Assembly (NCBI RefSeq): GCF_001540865.1
Contig: NC_033631.1
Coordinates: 12,486,808-12,550,807 of the forward strand
Source: Ananas comosus
Taxonomy: Eukaryota; Streptophyta; Magnoliopsida; Poales; Bromeliaceae
Reading direction: 5' to 3'
DNA: 64,000 bases
The notes under the pieces were generated by a model. It made no database searches. It saw nothing but the letters and a program-made list of their open reading frames with translations, and was not told the DNA's origin. Below are positions 15,990 through 28,041 of this stretch, piece by piece (the first letter of the stretch is position 1; the number at the start of each line of letters is the position of its first letter). Position numbers and translations under genes: made by a program.

Positions 15990-18405
15990 TTAGGTTTTGC
16001 TCATGGACTTCCTTTTCGATTTCAAATCGACCACAATAACTGTGACATTATCCTTGCTTCCTTTCTGTAAAGCAACCTTCGCTAAGAAGTCCGCAGCCGC
16101 TTGAGCAGCGGGATCAGTAAATTCACCATTTTGATCGGAGGACGGTGTGGTGCCGTTCTTTTTGTGCCATAGTAGGATTCGCTTACGGGCTAATTCGGAT
16201 GCCTCTTCATTGGACATCACATCCCACAAGCCATCACTGGCAAGAATGAGACATTCATCTTCTTTTGCACGAGGAGTTATTGTCACTTCCGGTACTGGGA
16301 TTACATATGGCTTGAAGTACCCATCCCCTGCAAGCATATCACAGACGTTCATTAAACGCGCAACTTCTTAAGTACAGCGATTTTGACTTCCCAAAATAAC
16401 TATTTAGAAACAGAGAGGAAGAGAAGGAAAAAAGGGAAAAGGCAGCAAGCATCCCATTTTTAGAGTCCCTTTAATTTCCTTACATGTGATGTAAACCTCT
16501 ATTGCTGGAATTCGTAATAACACATATTAATGATAAGTTAGAAGAAAAAACATAAAGTAATTTGGTTTTGATTACATATGGATTCAATTATCTACTGGAG
16601 TTACTCTGATCCTAAAAACGTCATAACTACAAAGCTTTATCAAGGTAACATGACCATTCAATAAGGTGTGCAAGCATGATTAAATACTAAATACTTCACT
16701 GAAACAGTTAACTTCATAAAGAGAAGTACATACCGATTGAACGTGACATAGCAAGAATACCAGACACACGGAAGCCTTGCCAATTTATGACCGTGCCGCC
16801 TTCGGCTTCAATCCTCGCTTGTTCGTCCTCTCTATTAGGCTGAAGCATAAAATAAGAAATAAATTCTCTATTTCCTTAAAAAAAAAAAAATCTTATACAA
16901 ATATTGTAAGACATGTCTTACTTTATGATCCGACGATAGAGGCACCACCTGTTTGCCACGACAAAGCACTACCCTCGAATCGCCACAGTTTGCAACTATG
17001 ATGTGTGAAGAACACACAACGGCAACAACAGCCGTTGAACCCATAGTATCCGGGGCTAACGGTTCCGAAGGCCCCTCGTGAATCGCTTTCCCTCCCACTT
17101 CGTCATCAACTCTTTGAAAGCAATCAATGAATGCTCTCTCCCACTGTTTCTTTATATCAACCTCACTTGTCCCTCCTAGACCTTTGTTCACATTATTCAG
17201 TTCTTTAACCAATGCAGCATGAATTCGGTCATGGCAGTAGTTAGCCACCTATAATTTGAATAAAAAGACAAACTTGAGAAATCGTAAACCAGCAGTAGAC
17301 ATACAAAAACAATAAATGATGGGCTATAAGCAATTTGGAATGCAGATATTTCTTCTCGCCAAATTGGACAGATATCTACAACATCTGGAGAGATACTGAA
17401 AGAAGTGACATGCAACATATAAGGCCTTCTAACAGTTTTTTCATGGTTTCAACATTATAGTTGTGCCCGTTAGATATGGATTTGCTATTTCTACATAACT
17501 AAAGGTATTTCAGATAATTGCATACCATGAGCAAATTGGGGATAAATCAGTAATTGCAGGGTTTTTTTTTCCCCCTCCTCCGCTCATTGTTACATCAGTA
17601 GAGTTCTTCTTAACTGCTATACTAAATTTTGCCTATTTGTACACTCGGTTAGTGAACACATCCCCCCCTTTTTGCGGAGCTCGAAGTTTGGCCTAGAACC
17701 AGACCATGTATTTGAATAAAGAATGAGTGCCACGGACTTAAGCTAGGCATATTCGACATGTCCAAGCAGTTTACGAGAACATACGGATGAGAACATTTAA
17801 ACTAGGTGAAAATTAGGTTAATGAGCACATCGCAAAACAGAAAATAGCATCTGCGCAGGGCAAACATAACTAAGCATAATCAGATATGCTAAAGAGGATA
17901 CCTTTGCACCTCCATGGCCATCATATACTCCAAAGAAATGAGCGGGCAGCCGATAAGAACTCGCGTCCACTCCATCCACACAAGGTTGACTTGTTAGCAT
18001 CCAAAGCGGGATATCATAAAACTGCGGCATCGCCGCATAAGAATCTTCCATCTCCTTTGCCTCCCCGCAGATCGACGAGCAACCCCAACGGGCAACACAA
18101 TCCATGAAGAACACGCTGCGATACCCGCCCCTTTCAACAACTCGGCTTTCACGAATTACCGGCTCAACCACAGAAGGTAATATCATATTAGACTCATACA
18201 TGCTCAAACTATGGCTTGCGCTCTTCAGGCAATTCGTCGAGCACATTGCGGGCATGTCGCAGGGCACATGTGTACACAGTGGAGTAGCAGCCACCACAGC
18301 CATAGCATCGGATTTGATGCAAGTGATCTTTCTTGGATCGTCGCAGACTAAGGATTTCCTTACCATAATTGATGGTAAAGCAATTACAGGGGACATCTCC
18401 TCCAT
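15990..18405 (-). CDS. Clade A protein phosphatase 2C (ABI/HAB-type, ABA co-receptor)
   Basis: Mg/Mn-dependent Ser/Thr phosphatase that holds SnRK2 kinases off until PYR/PYL receptors bind ABA. Four exons, transcription order: 17902-18405, 16922-17248, 16734-16839, 15990-16327; 424 residues. Catalytic motifs in order: [19 protein letters not shown] (about 158-167), [69 protein letters not shown]. The segment [15 protein letters not shown] keeps the Trp that in clade A inserts into the receptor gate, which separates it from other PP2C clades. The N-terminal ~110 residues are variable. ATG at 18405 is the first in frame. A leader intron at about 18443-18910 is inferred from its splice signals. 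ABRE-like motifs lie ~1 kb upstream. Confidence 0.93.
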
Positions 18406-18442
18406 CAAAATTTCCTCCTTTTTTCGTTAAATCTATTCCCAA

Positions 18443-18990
18443 GCTGATTTATTAAAAACCGATCTCCTAGCTTGCCAGTTTCAATTCTCCAAATCCAACA
18501 TCTAATAAGTGAAATCTCCTTCCTTTACCTCTCCAGTTATACTTTCTATCAGCGCCCGTCTCATTATTCGTCCGACAATGTTAAGACTATTTCTGAATCA
18601 TTTTCTATCAAATCAATCTTTTCGTTAGCACTCGTGGTGGATTTGGACTTCAAAAATGGCACATCCTATCACGACATGGTCAAACCGCCGCCGCCTCTTC
18701 ATCACCCTGATTTACCCAAATAAAAGGTTGACCAAACTATGAACAACATCCACTTATAGAGAAAAAAAAAAAAAAAAAAGATCCTGCTTTGATAGATTAC
18801 TCTACAAGTAGCAATTTCACAGGAGAATAAAGAGCAGAGATCTGAGAGAACTACCGATTGATAGACAAAATTTTGAGCTTTAAAAACAAAAAGAGAGAGA
18901 GATTTGTTACCTGATCAAAAGACAAAGGGGAGCTGAGGAAGAACCAAGGAAGAAGAAGAAGAATAGGGAAAACTGCTACTGCTACTACTA
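18443..18990 (-). other. Predicted 5' leader and leader intron of PP2C
   Basis: On the minus strand a donor (GATCAG|GTAACA, at 18909-18910) and an acceptor (AATCAG, at 18443-18444) bracket a ~468-bp leader intron. The upstream leader is CT-rich. Inference from sequence only. Confidence 0.45.
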
Positions 18991-19400
18991 TTTCTTATAA
19001 GCTAAAAATAGAATCAACAAAAAAAAGTTAAATGGGGAAAATAAGTCGATAACGAGTAAAAAAAAGTGAAAGAAAAGAGATTTTTCTTATTATGGGTAGA
19101 GGGACAGTTTGGTGGACAACAATGGGTCAGCGAAGAGGAGGAGGGACAGGTGTCGGCTACAGAGAGCGTCGTGGAGTGTTAGGATTAGATGTTGGGGTAC
19201 AAACACGAGATCCGTTACCTTTTCAACACGTATAAAATGGGCGTTTTTGTGGGGCCCACTTTCGGTCCAGTAGAGGGCTAACACGTAGGGAGACGTGTTG
19301 TGTAGGTGCGAACTTCGAAAGGGTTCCTCGAGTAAAGTATACAAAGAAGGAGAGCATGTGAATTTACTAATTTGCCATCGGCTTTTTGGGGGGGGGTTCG

Positions 19401-19500
19401 GACACGTGATCCATACGCTATCCAGTATATACGTGGCCGTCGTGGGTCCCACCTCGTGACGTACGGTCATACGAGGAGATCACCGCTGTTCAGTGTTGAC
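19401..19500 (-). promoter_or_regulatory. Cluster of ACGT (ABRE/G-box-like) motifs upstream of PP2C
   Basis: CACGTG at 19403-19408 and ACGTGGC at 19431-19437, with further ACGT cores nearby (for example GACGTACG near 19460). ACGTGGC is the canonical ABRE core, and clade A PP2C genes are known feedback targets of ABA signalling. Distance to the ATG is about 1 kb, partly leader intron. Confidence 0.5.
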
Positions 19501-19790
19501 GTCATCTCGGCCGTCCACGAATAATTTGACCATTTTCCAGCGGATGTTGGTTCCTGCACCCGGTGTAGAAGCACATCTCCTGCTCCACTTCTAAAATTTT
19601 ATGTAGTAGCCGTGTTGCCGCGTGATATTCGTGTGGTGCGGCTTTTGCAGTTGGAAACCGCATGCGTGTTTGGATTGTATGGTCATAATTTTAGGAGGCG
19701 TTTACTTCAAATTATTCTGACAAGATTATAAATAATCAATTCTGTTAGTACTATTATATTTAGTTTATCCGATATATAATTTATTTGAGA

Positions 19791-20010
19791 GTCCGGCTGC
19801 TATGCTATCAATAGCATTAAGTATTTTGTACTATCAAGTTTTCTACCGTTAGATTAACTCCGTTGATTATTTTTATCCGTTAGATTATACTATCCAACCA
19901 ACTACCCACTCAACCCTACGGGGCCCACATCATCATAACCGCACATCTTTTAATCCAAGGGCAGAAAACTTAATAGCACCAAGTCATTGGTGCTATTAAT
20001 AGTATTCCAA
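19791..20010. mobile_element. MITE, GTCCGGCT family, copy A
   Basis: Begins GTCCGGCTGCTATGCTATC and ends with an inverted counterpart (GGTGCTATTAATAGTATTCC). The interior shares ACCGTTAGATT, ACCAACTACCCACTCAACCC and AACCGCACATC with copy B at 27637-27860. About 220 bp. Target-site duplication not resolved. Confidence 0.75.
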
Positions 20011-20165
20011 CCTAGTTATTTATTTGATATTACAGCATTATAAAAGATGTAAAATTATACCAAAGATATTACTGGAGTATCTGTATCTTGGATTACTGAA
20101 GATGATTAATTTTTCATGTCATATAAAATTACAAGTTTATCTCTCCAACTCCCGAAATTCTTTTA

Positions 20166-20465
20166 ATGCGTCATTTTGAATATTTTAATTTAAAATTTTT
20201 AATTATCAAATTTTAAATTTTAAAATTTGAATTTGAATTTTCAATCTTCAAATTTAAAATTTTCAAATTTTAACTTTTAAATTTAAAAATTTTAAACTTT
20301 AAAATTTAAATTTTAAAATTCAAATTTGTATTTTAAATACTAAATTTTTAATTAATATTTTAAATTTATAAATTTCATATTTATATTTTAAATTAAAATA
20401 TTAAAATTTGTATTTTTTTTCTTCAAATTTAAACTTTAAAAATTTTAAAAATTTGAATTATTTAA
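20166..20465. repeat. AT-only low-complexity island (AAATTT/TTTAAA words)
   Basis: About 300 bp built almost entirely of AAATTT, TTTAAA and AAAATTT words on both strands, so it is nearly self-complementary throughout. Nothing coding. Candidate matrix-attachment-like or decayed satellite DNA. Confidence 0.7.
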
Positions 20466-21834
20466 AATAAAATTTAGTACAAAAATATTATTATATAACT
20501 AAGGGCAATTTTTGAATAGACTATACTTTATTGTCAAGATTACTAAATTTTATAAACTGAACCAAATTTAGTAATGTTATAAATATTACAATCCATTATT
20601 ATATTACTGTATTAAACCAAACGCGTTAAATATTAATGCAGCATCAATAGTAATTTTATTTAGAAATCTAAAACATTTGAATATATTGAAATGCTATATA
20701 ATATTATATAACTCGAACCAAACGCGTCCTCGGTGCCATGTGTTATCTCATGTCTATACATCTTTGAAATGTTATGAATTAGAACTTTTCCAGATAGACA
20801 AGCGATGCGGCCGAACAAAACCATATGGAGTTTTCAAAATCACAATCTAATAACTTATTAGACATATTTTATGCACATTCGAAAAATTATAATATTAAAA
20901 ATTATGAATTTTGTGTGCTAATCTTTTATGCAAATCAAATAATAATTTTTTACTTTGCTTTTAATGCTGTCTATGTTGTAGATTTTTGCAACTTGCTCCA
21001 TTATAAATGTACATTATCTTGTTATGAATGATGAAATATTACCGGGTCGTAGCAAATCAATCAAAATAATAAAACTACCTACGGTACTCACATTGACGTA
21101 TAAATCATTAGGCAGTTTATGAAGCTACAATATAGGAATCACAAAAAGATCAACAAAAAATTTAATCTCTGCGAAAGTTGTAGTGTTTGCTCCGCCGCAA
21201 TTTGCACATAAAAACTTGGAGAGAGTGGGGCATAGAAGGGAGCCATGATGATACAAACGAATTCACAAATTGGCTCCAACTCCTATACTGACTCTCGGTT
21301 TTTAGTATTTTTTTGTTCATTTTTTGAAAGGAGACTTAATTTGTACCGGCTTATTTAAAAAGGAGAAAAACACGGAACAAAATTTTATTGCTCTGTTAGA
21401 TATCGACGTTTTTAACTCTGATTCATATATCTAATACAATTTAAATTAAAAAAACAAAAATTTAATAGATGTCACTCACAGAGAGGAGAAAAAAAAAAAG
21501 AAAAAGAAAAAAAAAGAAAAAAAAGAGGAAGAGGAATCAATTTTCAAAATTACATGGAAGTTGAGGGTCCTCGCATACTATTTCTCATGAAGTCGGTACA
21601 ATAAAGTGTTCGCTGCCGACTTGTAGGAAAATCCGGGATACGGCGGTGTAAAGTGATACCGTTAACGCAAAGTCGGTAGCGACAATGCAGAGAATGCCGA
21701 CTTCGTGGATATTTTTCATTTTTCCCCTAATAAAACAAATTATTTCATATAACTACAGAAACACACTGATAGAGCGCATATCGCTCCCTCGTCGCCTCCG
21801 TCCCGGCGAGTACAACCACATCCAAAACCCTCGC
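20466..21834. other. Intergenic, METTL-like 5' flank
   Basis: AT-rich spacer with an A-rich tract at 21488-21530. Short recurring words (AAGTCGGTA, GCCGACTT) at 21590-21710 hint at a small degenerate inverted structure. No gene recognised. Confidence 0.45.
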
Positions 21835-24800
21835 ATGGCGGCGCCCTCCCTTCTCCTCCATCGCCATTGCTTCCACCACCTCTCGCGCCCTTCCCTTTGC
21901 CCTAGTTGTGTAATCCTTCGGCGTAGATCTCTTCTCCGCTCATATTCGACCCGTTCCTCTCCCAATCGCACCTCCGTAGAGCCAAAGCTCCACAAGTACG
22001 AGATAAACCCTAGAAATTATTGGGACGACTTCTACAAGCGTCACCACAACAAGGTTCACATCTCCCTCTCCTTCTCTTTTTCCTCTCCTGAATCTCTTTC
22101 TCCTGACGTGTGTGTAGTGGATTCTACGTTGTTGCAGTTCTTTAAGGATCGGCATTACCTGGAGAAGGATTGGGGTAGCTACTTCTCCGTGAGTGTGATG
22201 TTTGGATTTAGTGAAAGTATCTCATTTTCTGAGGCGGAGGATTACCTACTTTTTTCCTTTTAATTTTACCTAATTTCAGTGCCATAGTGGAAATGAGGAA
22301 CCTTGTCTTGATCCGAAGGTTGTATTGGAGGTTAGTGATTGGAATTCCCTTATTTGATTTGCCAAGGCATTGTAAATAAACTGTGTTTGTTTGTTATTTT
22401 GATCTACTATTTTCAGGTAGATCTTCAAAGTGATCTAAACTGTGACAATATATGCAGCTTTGAAATTTTCGTCCTTGGTGTTAAACTTGTTGCATTAGAA
22501 ATACTCCGCACGGACTTTGACACCATATATGTAAATGTGTAGATGCAGATAGGAGTGAAACCATCCCACTGTAGCTAACAGTGAAGTGGAACTGAGGGAT
22601 TCTGCCCAACTGAAAATATTAATGTGCATTTCTCTCTGTGTTTTTAGGAGTTTAAGATTTTTCAATTCTAATGCACAGTTTTCTTGTATTTCATGGAGTT
22701 TCAGACGCTAATGCATTAGGCTTTTGCTTCTTGGTAAGACACACAGACCATTGTTTTGATCATATTTTGTTCCAGGTTGGCTGTGGAGCCGGCAATACTC
22801 TTTCCCCACTGCTCAATGCATTCCCTGATATTTTTGTTCATGCTTGCGATTTCTCGCCTCACGCAGTTGAGCTTCTCAAGGTATACAATTTTTATAGTTT
22901 TAGCTCATTTGATTGGATTTTGGTGATCAATCCATTATTTCTTTAGTTCTAAATTTCCTCATATGGTACTTTCGCACTATGAAACATGACTAAAAGATTC
23001 AGATAACAAACTTATTGATTAAATAAATCCCTCTCTCTCTCAAACCTATTGTTAATGCTAAACTAACTTGGCAACAACATATTTAGGCCTCGTATCTTGT
23101 TTGTTTTTTTATGTTTTTAAACACTAATTCTATATAATTTAATGTGTTGGAGGTAAGGCTTTCCTTTGTTGACTAGCTTACAATACATCTAGCTAAGTAA
23201 TAGATGATAACTTGTTTAAAAAAATTTTGGAAGTAAAAAAAAGTTGCTTCCGACTTTTTATTATTTGTTGCTAATTAAACACTTTGGATGAAGTGGTTGC
23301 AATCAATCCACTGTCCACTCCTACTGTCCTACACCTTTTTGATTTACAAAATTCTATTTAAAAAAATAAAAAACAAACACGATGCCAAACGAGGCCCTAG
23401 TCAGCCAATTAAATCAACAATAAGACACCCTAGTCTGTGAGTTAGCTTTTTATTAGCCTGATTCTTGATAGAATCTGCATCTTTTCCATTTCAATTAACA
23501 GGAACAGGGAACTTTTAAGTCTGATCGGATGAATGCTTTTGTTTGTGATGTCACAGTGGATGACCTTTGCAACAAAATAGAGCCGGCGTCAGTGGATATT
23601 GTCACTATGGTGATTTGAAAATACACCAGCAAAAGTTGTTATATGTTTTCATTGTTTTTCTATTGTACATATATTTTGATGCATTAGTAGATTTTTATGT
23701 TGTCTGCAGTTCCCCCAGTAAAGATGCCTTTGGTATTACAAAACATTATAAATGTGCTTAAGGTAAGTTTATCTTTATTGGTGATAAAAGGTCTTATAGA
23801 AATTTGTCTCTTATAAAGTAGATTATCATTAACTTTATCATTTTCAGCCTGGTGGTTTCTTGCTTTTCCGCGATTATGCTATGGGTGACTTTGCTCAGGT
23901 AGATCTTCTCATCTCTTTTTAGAGGATGCACTGTTTTTGGGAATCCATTGTTGTGCCAAAAATCAAGTTATTGCTATCTTCAACAAGAAGTACTGCATGA
24001 AATTTCTCTTCAAGTTTTTTTCGTTGTTTCTTAATATTCTCTATGTGCTATGCACCAGAAAAGTTGTTATAACCATTTAGTTGACAGAGAATTGAACTAC
24101 TTTGCTGCCACTTCCTTCTGCCTTTTTATTTCTTTCAAACAGCAGTGTTAGCATGAAAGTAATTACTGATAAATTTGCAGGAAAAGCTTGCCGACAAAGA
24201 TCAGATAATCAGTGAGAACTTCTGTGTCAGGGGTGATGGAATTGTGGGGGCCCTTACATTTTCCTTTTTTAGCTGAGTATACTTTTGTGTTTTGTCACAT
24301 CAACGGTATTCTCTTCTAATGCTTTAGCATCACGATCCCAGGGTGCTTACTACTTTTCTGAAGGTTTTCTCTCTGGATTGTTTGAAAGAAACGGCTTCAA
24401 GAAGATAGAAGTGAGCGTCTACCACAAACAGATTGTAAATCACTTGAGAAATGTAGTGATGAATAGGTATGGGAAACTTCTACATGCTATTGTACAAGAT
24501 TATTTCCTACCTACTCTTCTTTGATGTTAATGTTTTGCAATGTTCATATATCCTACTATTTCGGATGTTATAAAACTTTATTGTGTGATACCAAATGTAG
24601 CATATATGAGTCCATTACACTCATGAATTTAGTGCATGCAGCATAATTAACTATACTTAAGAAGATCAAAGATTTCAAGTATAAATAACTGGAAACATTC
24701 ATGCTCTTCATCCTATTTATCTCAAGCTGGTTACTGGCTTTCAAAGTTTATTATGTATGTTGGGTGTATGCTGTGACCATATATTGGGAACCAAATTTCA

Positions 24801-26038
24801 GGAAAGATTAAGACATGGTCCCAGAGTCCTTTATTGTTTTGGAATGCATAATTACCTTCAGACATGGTTCCCGGCATGATTTCTTTTACATTTCAGATTG
24901 AGCTATTATTAATGATCTAAACTAATATATTTTATCCAATTGGTAGACAAGAGATGTGTTATATACTACCAAAAAGCTACTTAATGACTTTGTGCCGGCA
25001 TTTATAACTGAAATAGGGAGAAAAAAAAAGAAGACAAAGAGACAATCATATTATTTTGCTTGAATGTCCAGCTTACATGTTCAAGTAAAGCATGCCTTAG
25101 TGTAGTTTTCAGTGACAGAACAAATGTGCTCATTTTTCTAGTTTTTTCTGCAATCACATTAGTCAGCTGTAGCCATCTGAAAATGCATGACTATTACAAA
25201 CAAAAATTTTCTCACAAGTAATCCGTTTATAAACCGTGTAAACAGGTGCGTTCTAATATCGGAAGAAAAATATCCTATTGCTTTAGAATAAGTTCTGCAC
25301 TTGTGCAGTTTTGTCTGACTTGTTAAAGGAATTTTCTCCAACAAACCTTCTAGATTTTTTAAATTATATGCAAGGCTTCTAATTTTCTTGGTTATATTAC
25401 TTCATGACTTTATACGACAGGCGCTGGATTCGTGCTACATTTTGTAATACTAGTTGCCATAATGTGCACTCAACAATGTCTGAGCAAACGGTTGTTGACA
25501 AGGTATACTCTGAATGATGGCTATAGATCCTTTTGCTGTAGAGAAGTCTTAAACCTTGCTTCTGAAATCTGAAAGCTGAACATCGTGCAGATCAAGAATA
25601 CGCTGTTAGGTAATGAGCTCTATCCATGTTTTTGTGGAAGAGCTCTTGCTTCTCTACTCCATTAGTAGCAGACAGCCATTTGGCAAACAACTACTACATT
25701 ACTTTTACTAAAGCAATGAAATGAAATGAGCCTCTAGATGCTCAAAAGCAAAAGCTTCAAATTGAAGCTTTTCCATTTGCTGCAGCTCATTTCCTTTTTT
25801 CTTTTTTTTTTCTTTTCAAACCCTTCTTGGAGAACAGATTAAGTAATGTAGATCATAATTAGTTTTATTTTATTTTTTTTAATTTTATTTTGATGGCCTA
25901 GATTTGGGTGCTATTATTTCGGCATTTATTATCTTTTCTTTATTCTAGTCAAATAAAATCCATTTATACTATTGATTAAAGCTAACCCATGAAGTGTCAA
26001 TACCTTGTTACCTGTTGGTTGCTGTAGATGCAGAGTAA
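21835..26038 (+). CDS. METTL2/METTL8-like tRNA N3-methylcytidine methyltransferase
   Basis: SAM-dependent methyltransferase of the family that makes m3C32 in tRNAs. Coding exons: 21835-22053, 22138-22188, 22280-22330, 22776-22880, 23502-23609, 23691-23762, 23848-23898, 24181-24243, 24342-24466, 25421-25502, 25591-25609, 26028-26038; about 318 residues. Seen: INPRNYWDDFYKRHHNK, FFKDRHYLEKDW, motif I VLEVGCGAGNT (about 105-115), the acidic ribose-binding end HACDFSPHAVELL (Asp about 132), VDIVTMIFMLSAVPP, NVLKPGGFLLFRDYAMGDFAQ, and FSEGFLSGLFERNGF. The first ~40 residues are Arg/Ser-rich with almost no acids, like a plastid or mitochondrial transit peptide. The exon 8/9 joint (GDGI|GAYYF) uses a weak donor. 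The C-terminus is uncertain: without the last splice, translation would stop at 25663-25665. Confidence 0.88.
23094..23399. mobile_element. TIR element (hAT/MITE-like) in METTL intron 4
   Basis: Left end TAGGCCTCG..TTGTTTGTTTTTT and right end, read on the opposite strand, TAGGGCCTCGTTTGG..TGTTTGTTTTTT. About 306 bp, AT-rich, without coding sequence. GGCCTCGTTTGG-type termini are typical of plant non-autonomous DNA transposons. No clear target-site duplication. Confidence 0.6.
25747..25770. repeat. Perfect short palindrome in METTL intron
   Basis: Eleven-base arms AAAAGCTTCAA / TTGAAGCTTTT around one central base. Function unknown. Confidence 0.6.
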
Positions 26039-26808
26039 GCACACTGGAATTATGGAAAAGTCGCAGACAGGAAGAATATGGCATTAGGGCAAGATAAAGA
26101 AGTCAAAGATGAATCATTTATTTGTAAAGGTGCTCGTGCTTAATAAGATTTAGCTGTTCTTGAATTGAGGGGAAGAAGAGGAAAAACTCGGAGACTTTCT
26201 CTCCAGATTTTTGGTCAAGATTTGCTACATTTCGCAAAATCTCACTTGTGTTGTAATATTCTCTTACTAAATAAGCAAATTTATTGTATGCGCGCATATT
26301 GACAATTACATTGGTAAATGATGGTTAATTGTTTTCTATTTTAAGCAAGTTCTTCAATTTCGAAAGCTAAGTCCTTATAAAAGTGCACTTGTATTGCATG
26401 CCATTCGAGAAGTTGCACAAAATTGGGAGAATATTACAACTTTTCAAATTATTCTGTTGTGTAAGATTTAAATTCTGTGGCATCAAACTTATTCTGGACT
26501 CTGGAGCTCTCTATTTCTTTAGCTTTTGGTTGAGTGTTGGAATAGCTTTTGACTCTTTTTGGCCTGCATTTCTAATTAAGGGAATCGGGTCTCAAGCCAT
26601 TTCCTATTGACCACTCTCAAAAAAGATTAGATTCGTGACATTACATGTAAAAAATGATATAATGCGCCAAAAAGAAAATCCATATCCTTTTGTCCCTTCA
26701 AAGTGTGCTTTTAATTAAAGGACAAATTGTTACATGCCATTTATCCAAAATTTAGTTGTTCTTGAATTAGAGGTTGGGAGACCTTGTTTTGTTTGTTTGA
26801 TCTGACTT
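26039..26808. other. Intergenic, METTL 3' flank
   Basis: AT-rich 3' flank with no gene recognised; ends at the target-site duplication of the composite element. Confidence 0.5.
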
Positions 26809-27540
26809 TTAAAATAGGGGCAATTGCCTATATACTTCTGAAAAGTTTTCAATTTTCTTATTTACCCCTCTTAGAATGCTAATATTGAAAATATCCTTCT
26901 TATGTTCCAAGTCTTTCTAATATACCCCCGGAGTTAAGTTTCGTTAGTGAGCTGCCGTTATCTCTGAAAAATTATCATTTTGCCTATTCCAATATACCCT
27001 TCTACCGCAATTAACTTTTCTTATATACCCTTCATATGCAAATACTTTTCTTATTTGCCCTTCAAATATTAATTAATTAATTAAGCACGTCGGAAGCAAG
27101 CAGATGAACGGATGAGATCGATCACAGCTAAACCAACCTTGGTGGCTGGAGGCATAGTTAGTTAATTCGGATTCGGCAAAAATTCAGTACGGATATAATT
27201 CGGATAAAATTTGTCTTTTAATTTTTAAATTCGTTGAAAAATAAGGCTAAGAAACGGATTCGGTAGTTATTCGGATACGTGATTTATACGGGTATTATAC
27301 GTTCACCAATTAAAAATTTGGGATCAAATATAATTTTTAAAAATTTGGTATTATACTATATATATTATTATTATAATATTTATATAGAGATTAAATATAT
27401 TTAAAATTATAATAAACATATACTAATAATATATAAGAGTTATATATTTAAAAATATTAATAAATAATTACAAATTTATAAATAAAATATTATATAATAA
27501 TATTTCTATATAAAAATAAAATACTATATGTATATATTTT

Positions 27541-27575
27541 ATAAATAAAATTATATATATATATATATATAATAT

Positions 27576-27609
<34 letters not shown>

Positions 27610-27636
27610 ATATATATATAAATATATATATATATA
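27541..27636. repeat. (TA)n microsatellite
   Basis: About 95 bp of near-pure TA, interrupted by single AA steps, in the left part of the composite element. Confidence 0.9.
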
Positions 27637-27860
27637 GTCCGGCTACTATACTATTGATAGTATCAAGCCTTTGATACTATTAAGTTTTTTACCGTTAGAT
27701 TTACCCTTTGATTATTTCCACCCATTAGATTATACTATTAAACCAACCACCTACTCAACCCTAGGAGATCACTATCATTCTAACCGCACATCCTTTCATT
27801 CAACGGCCAAAAACTCAATAGTACCAAGGGCTTCGTACTATTGATAGTATAGTAGCATAA
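27637..27860. mobile_element. MITE, GTCCGGCT family, copy B
   Basis: Begins GTCCGGCTACTATACTATTG; the right end carries the inverse (CTATTGATAGTATAGTAGCA). Same interior words as copy A at 19791. Nested inside the composite element. Confidence 0.78.
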
Positions 27861-27869
27861 TTCTATAGA

Positions 27870-27955
27870 GTCCGGCTACTATGCTATTAATAGCACGAAG
27901 CACTTGGTGCTACCAAGTTTTCTGCTGTTAGATCTACCATTTTGATCATTTTCAC
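27870..27955. mobile_element. MITE, GTCCGGCT family, copy C, truncated
   Basis: Starts GTCCGGCTACTATGCTATTA ten bases after copy B and is cut off at the single N (27956), where the sequence changes abruptly to a TA run. The missing half may be absent because of an assembly join. Confidence 0.75.
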
Positions 27956-27972
27956 NTATATATATATATATA

Positions 27973-28040
27973 ATGAGAGGGAGGTCCACGGTGGACCTTC
28001 CTCTCATCTGGTCCACGAGGCCAAACTGGCCTTGTGGACC
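27973..28040. repeat. Two adjacent near-perfect hairpins
   Basis: Hairpin 1, 27973-28007: ATGAGAGG..GGTCCA against TGGACC..CCTCTCAT with one mismatch. Hairpin 2, 28010-28040: GGTCCACGAGGCCA against TGGCCTTGTGGACC with one mismatch. They stand at the border between the TA run and the GC-rich fragment. Confidence 0.8.
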
Positions 28041-28041
28041 G

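Noticed and set aside
18104..18430. 108-codon plus-strand frame over PP2C exon 1
   Set aside because: Antisense shadow of a confirmed coding exon.
25663..25665. TAG as definite end of the methyltransferase
   Set aside because: Possible, but splicing at 25609 to 26028 gives a shorter tail with good splice signals; left as an alternative.
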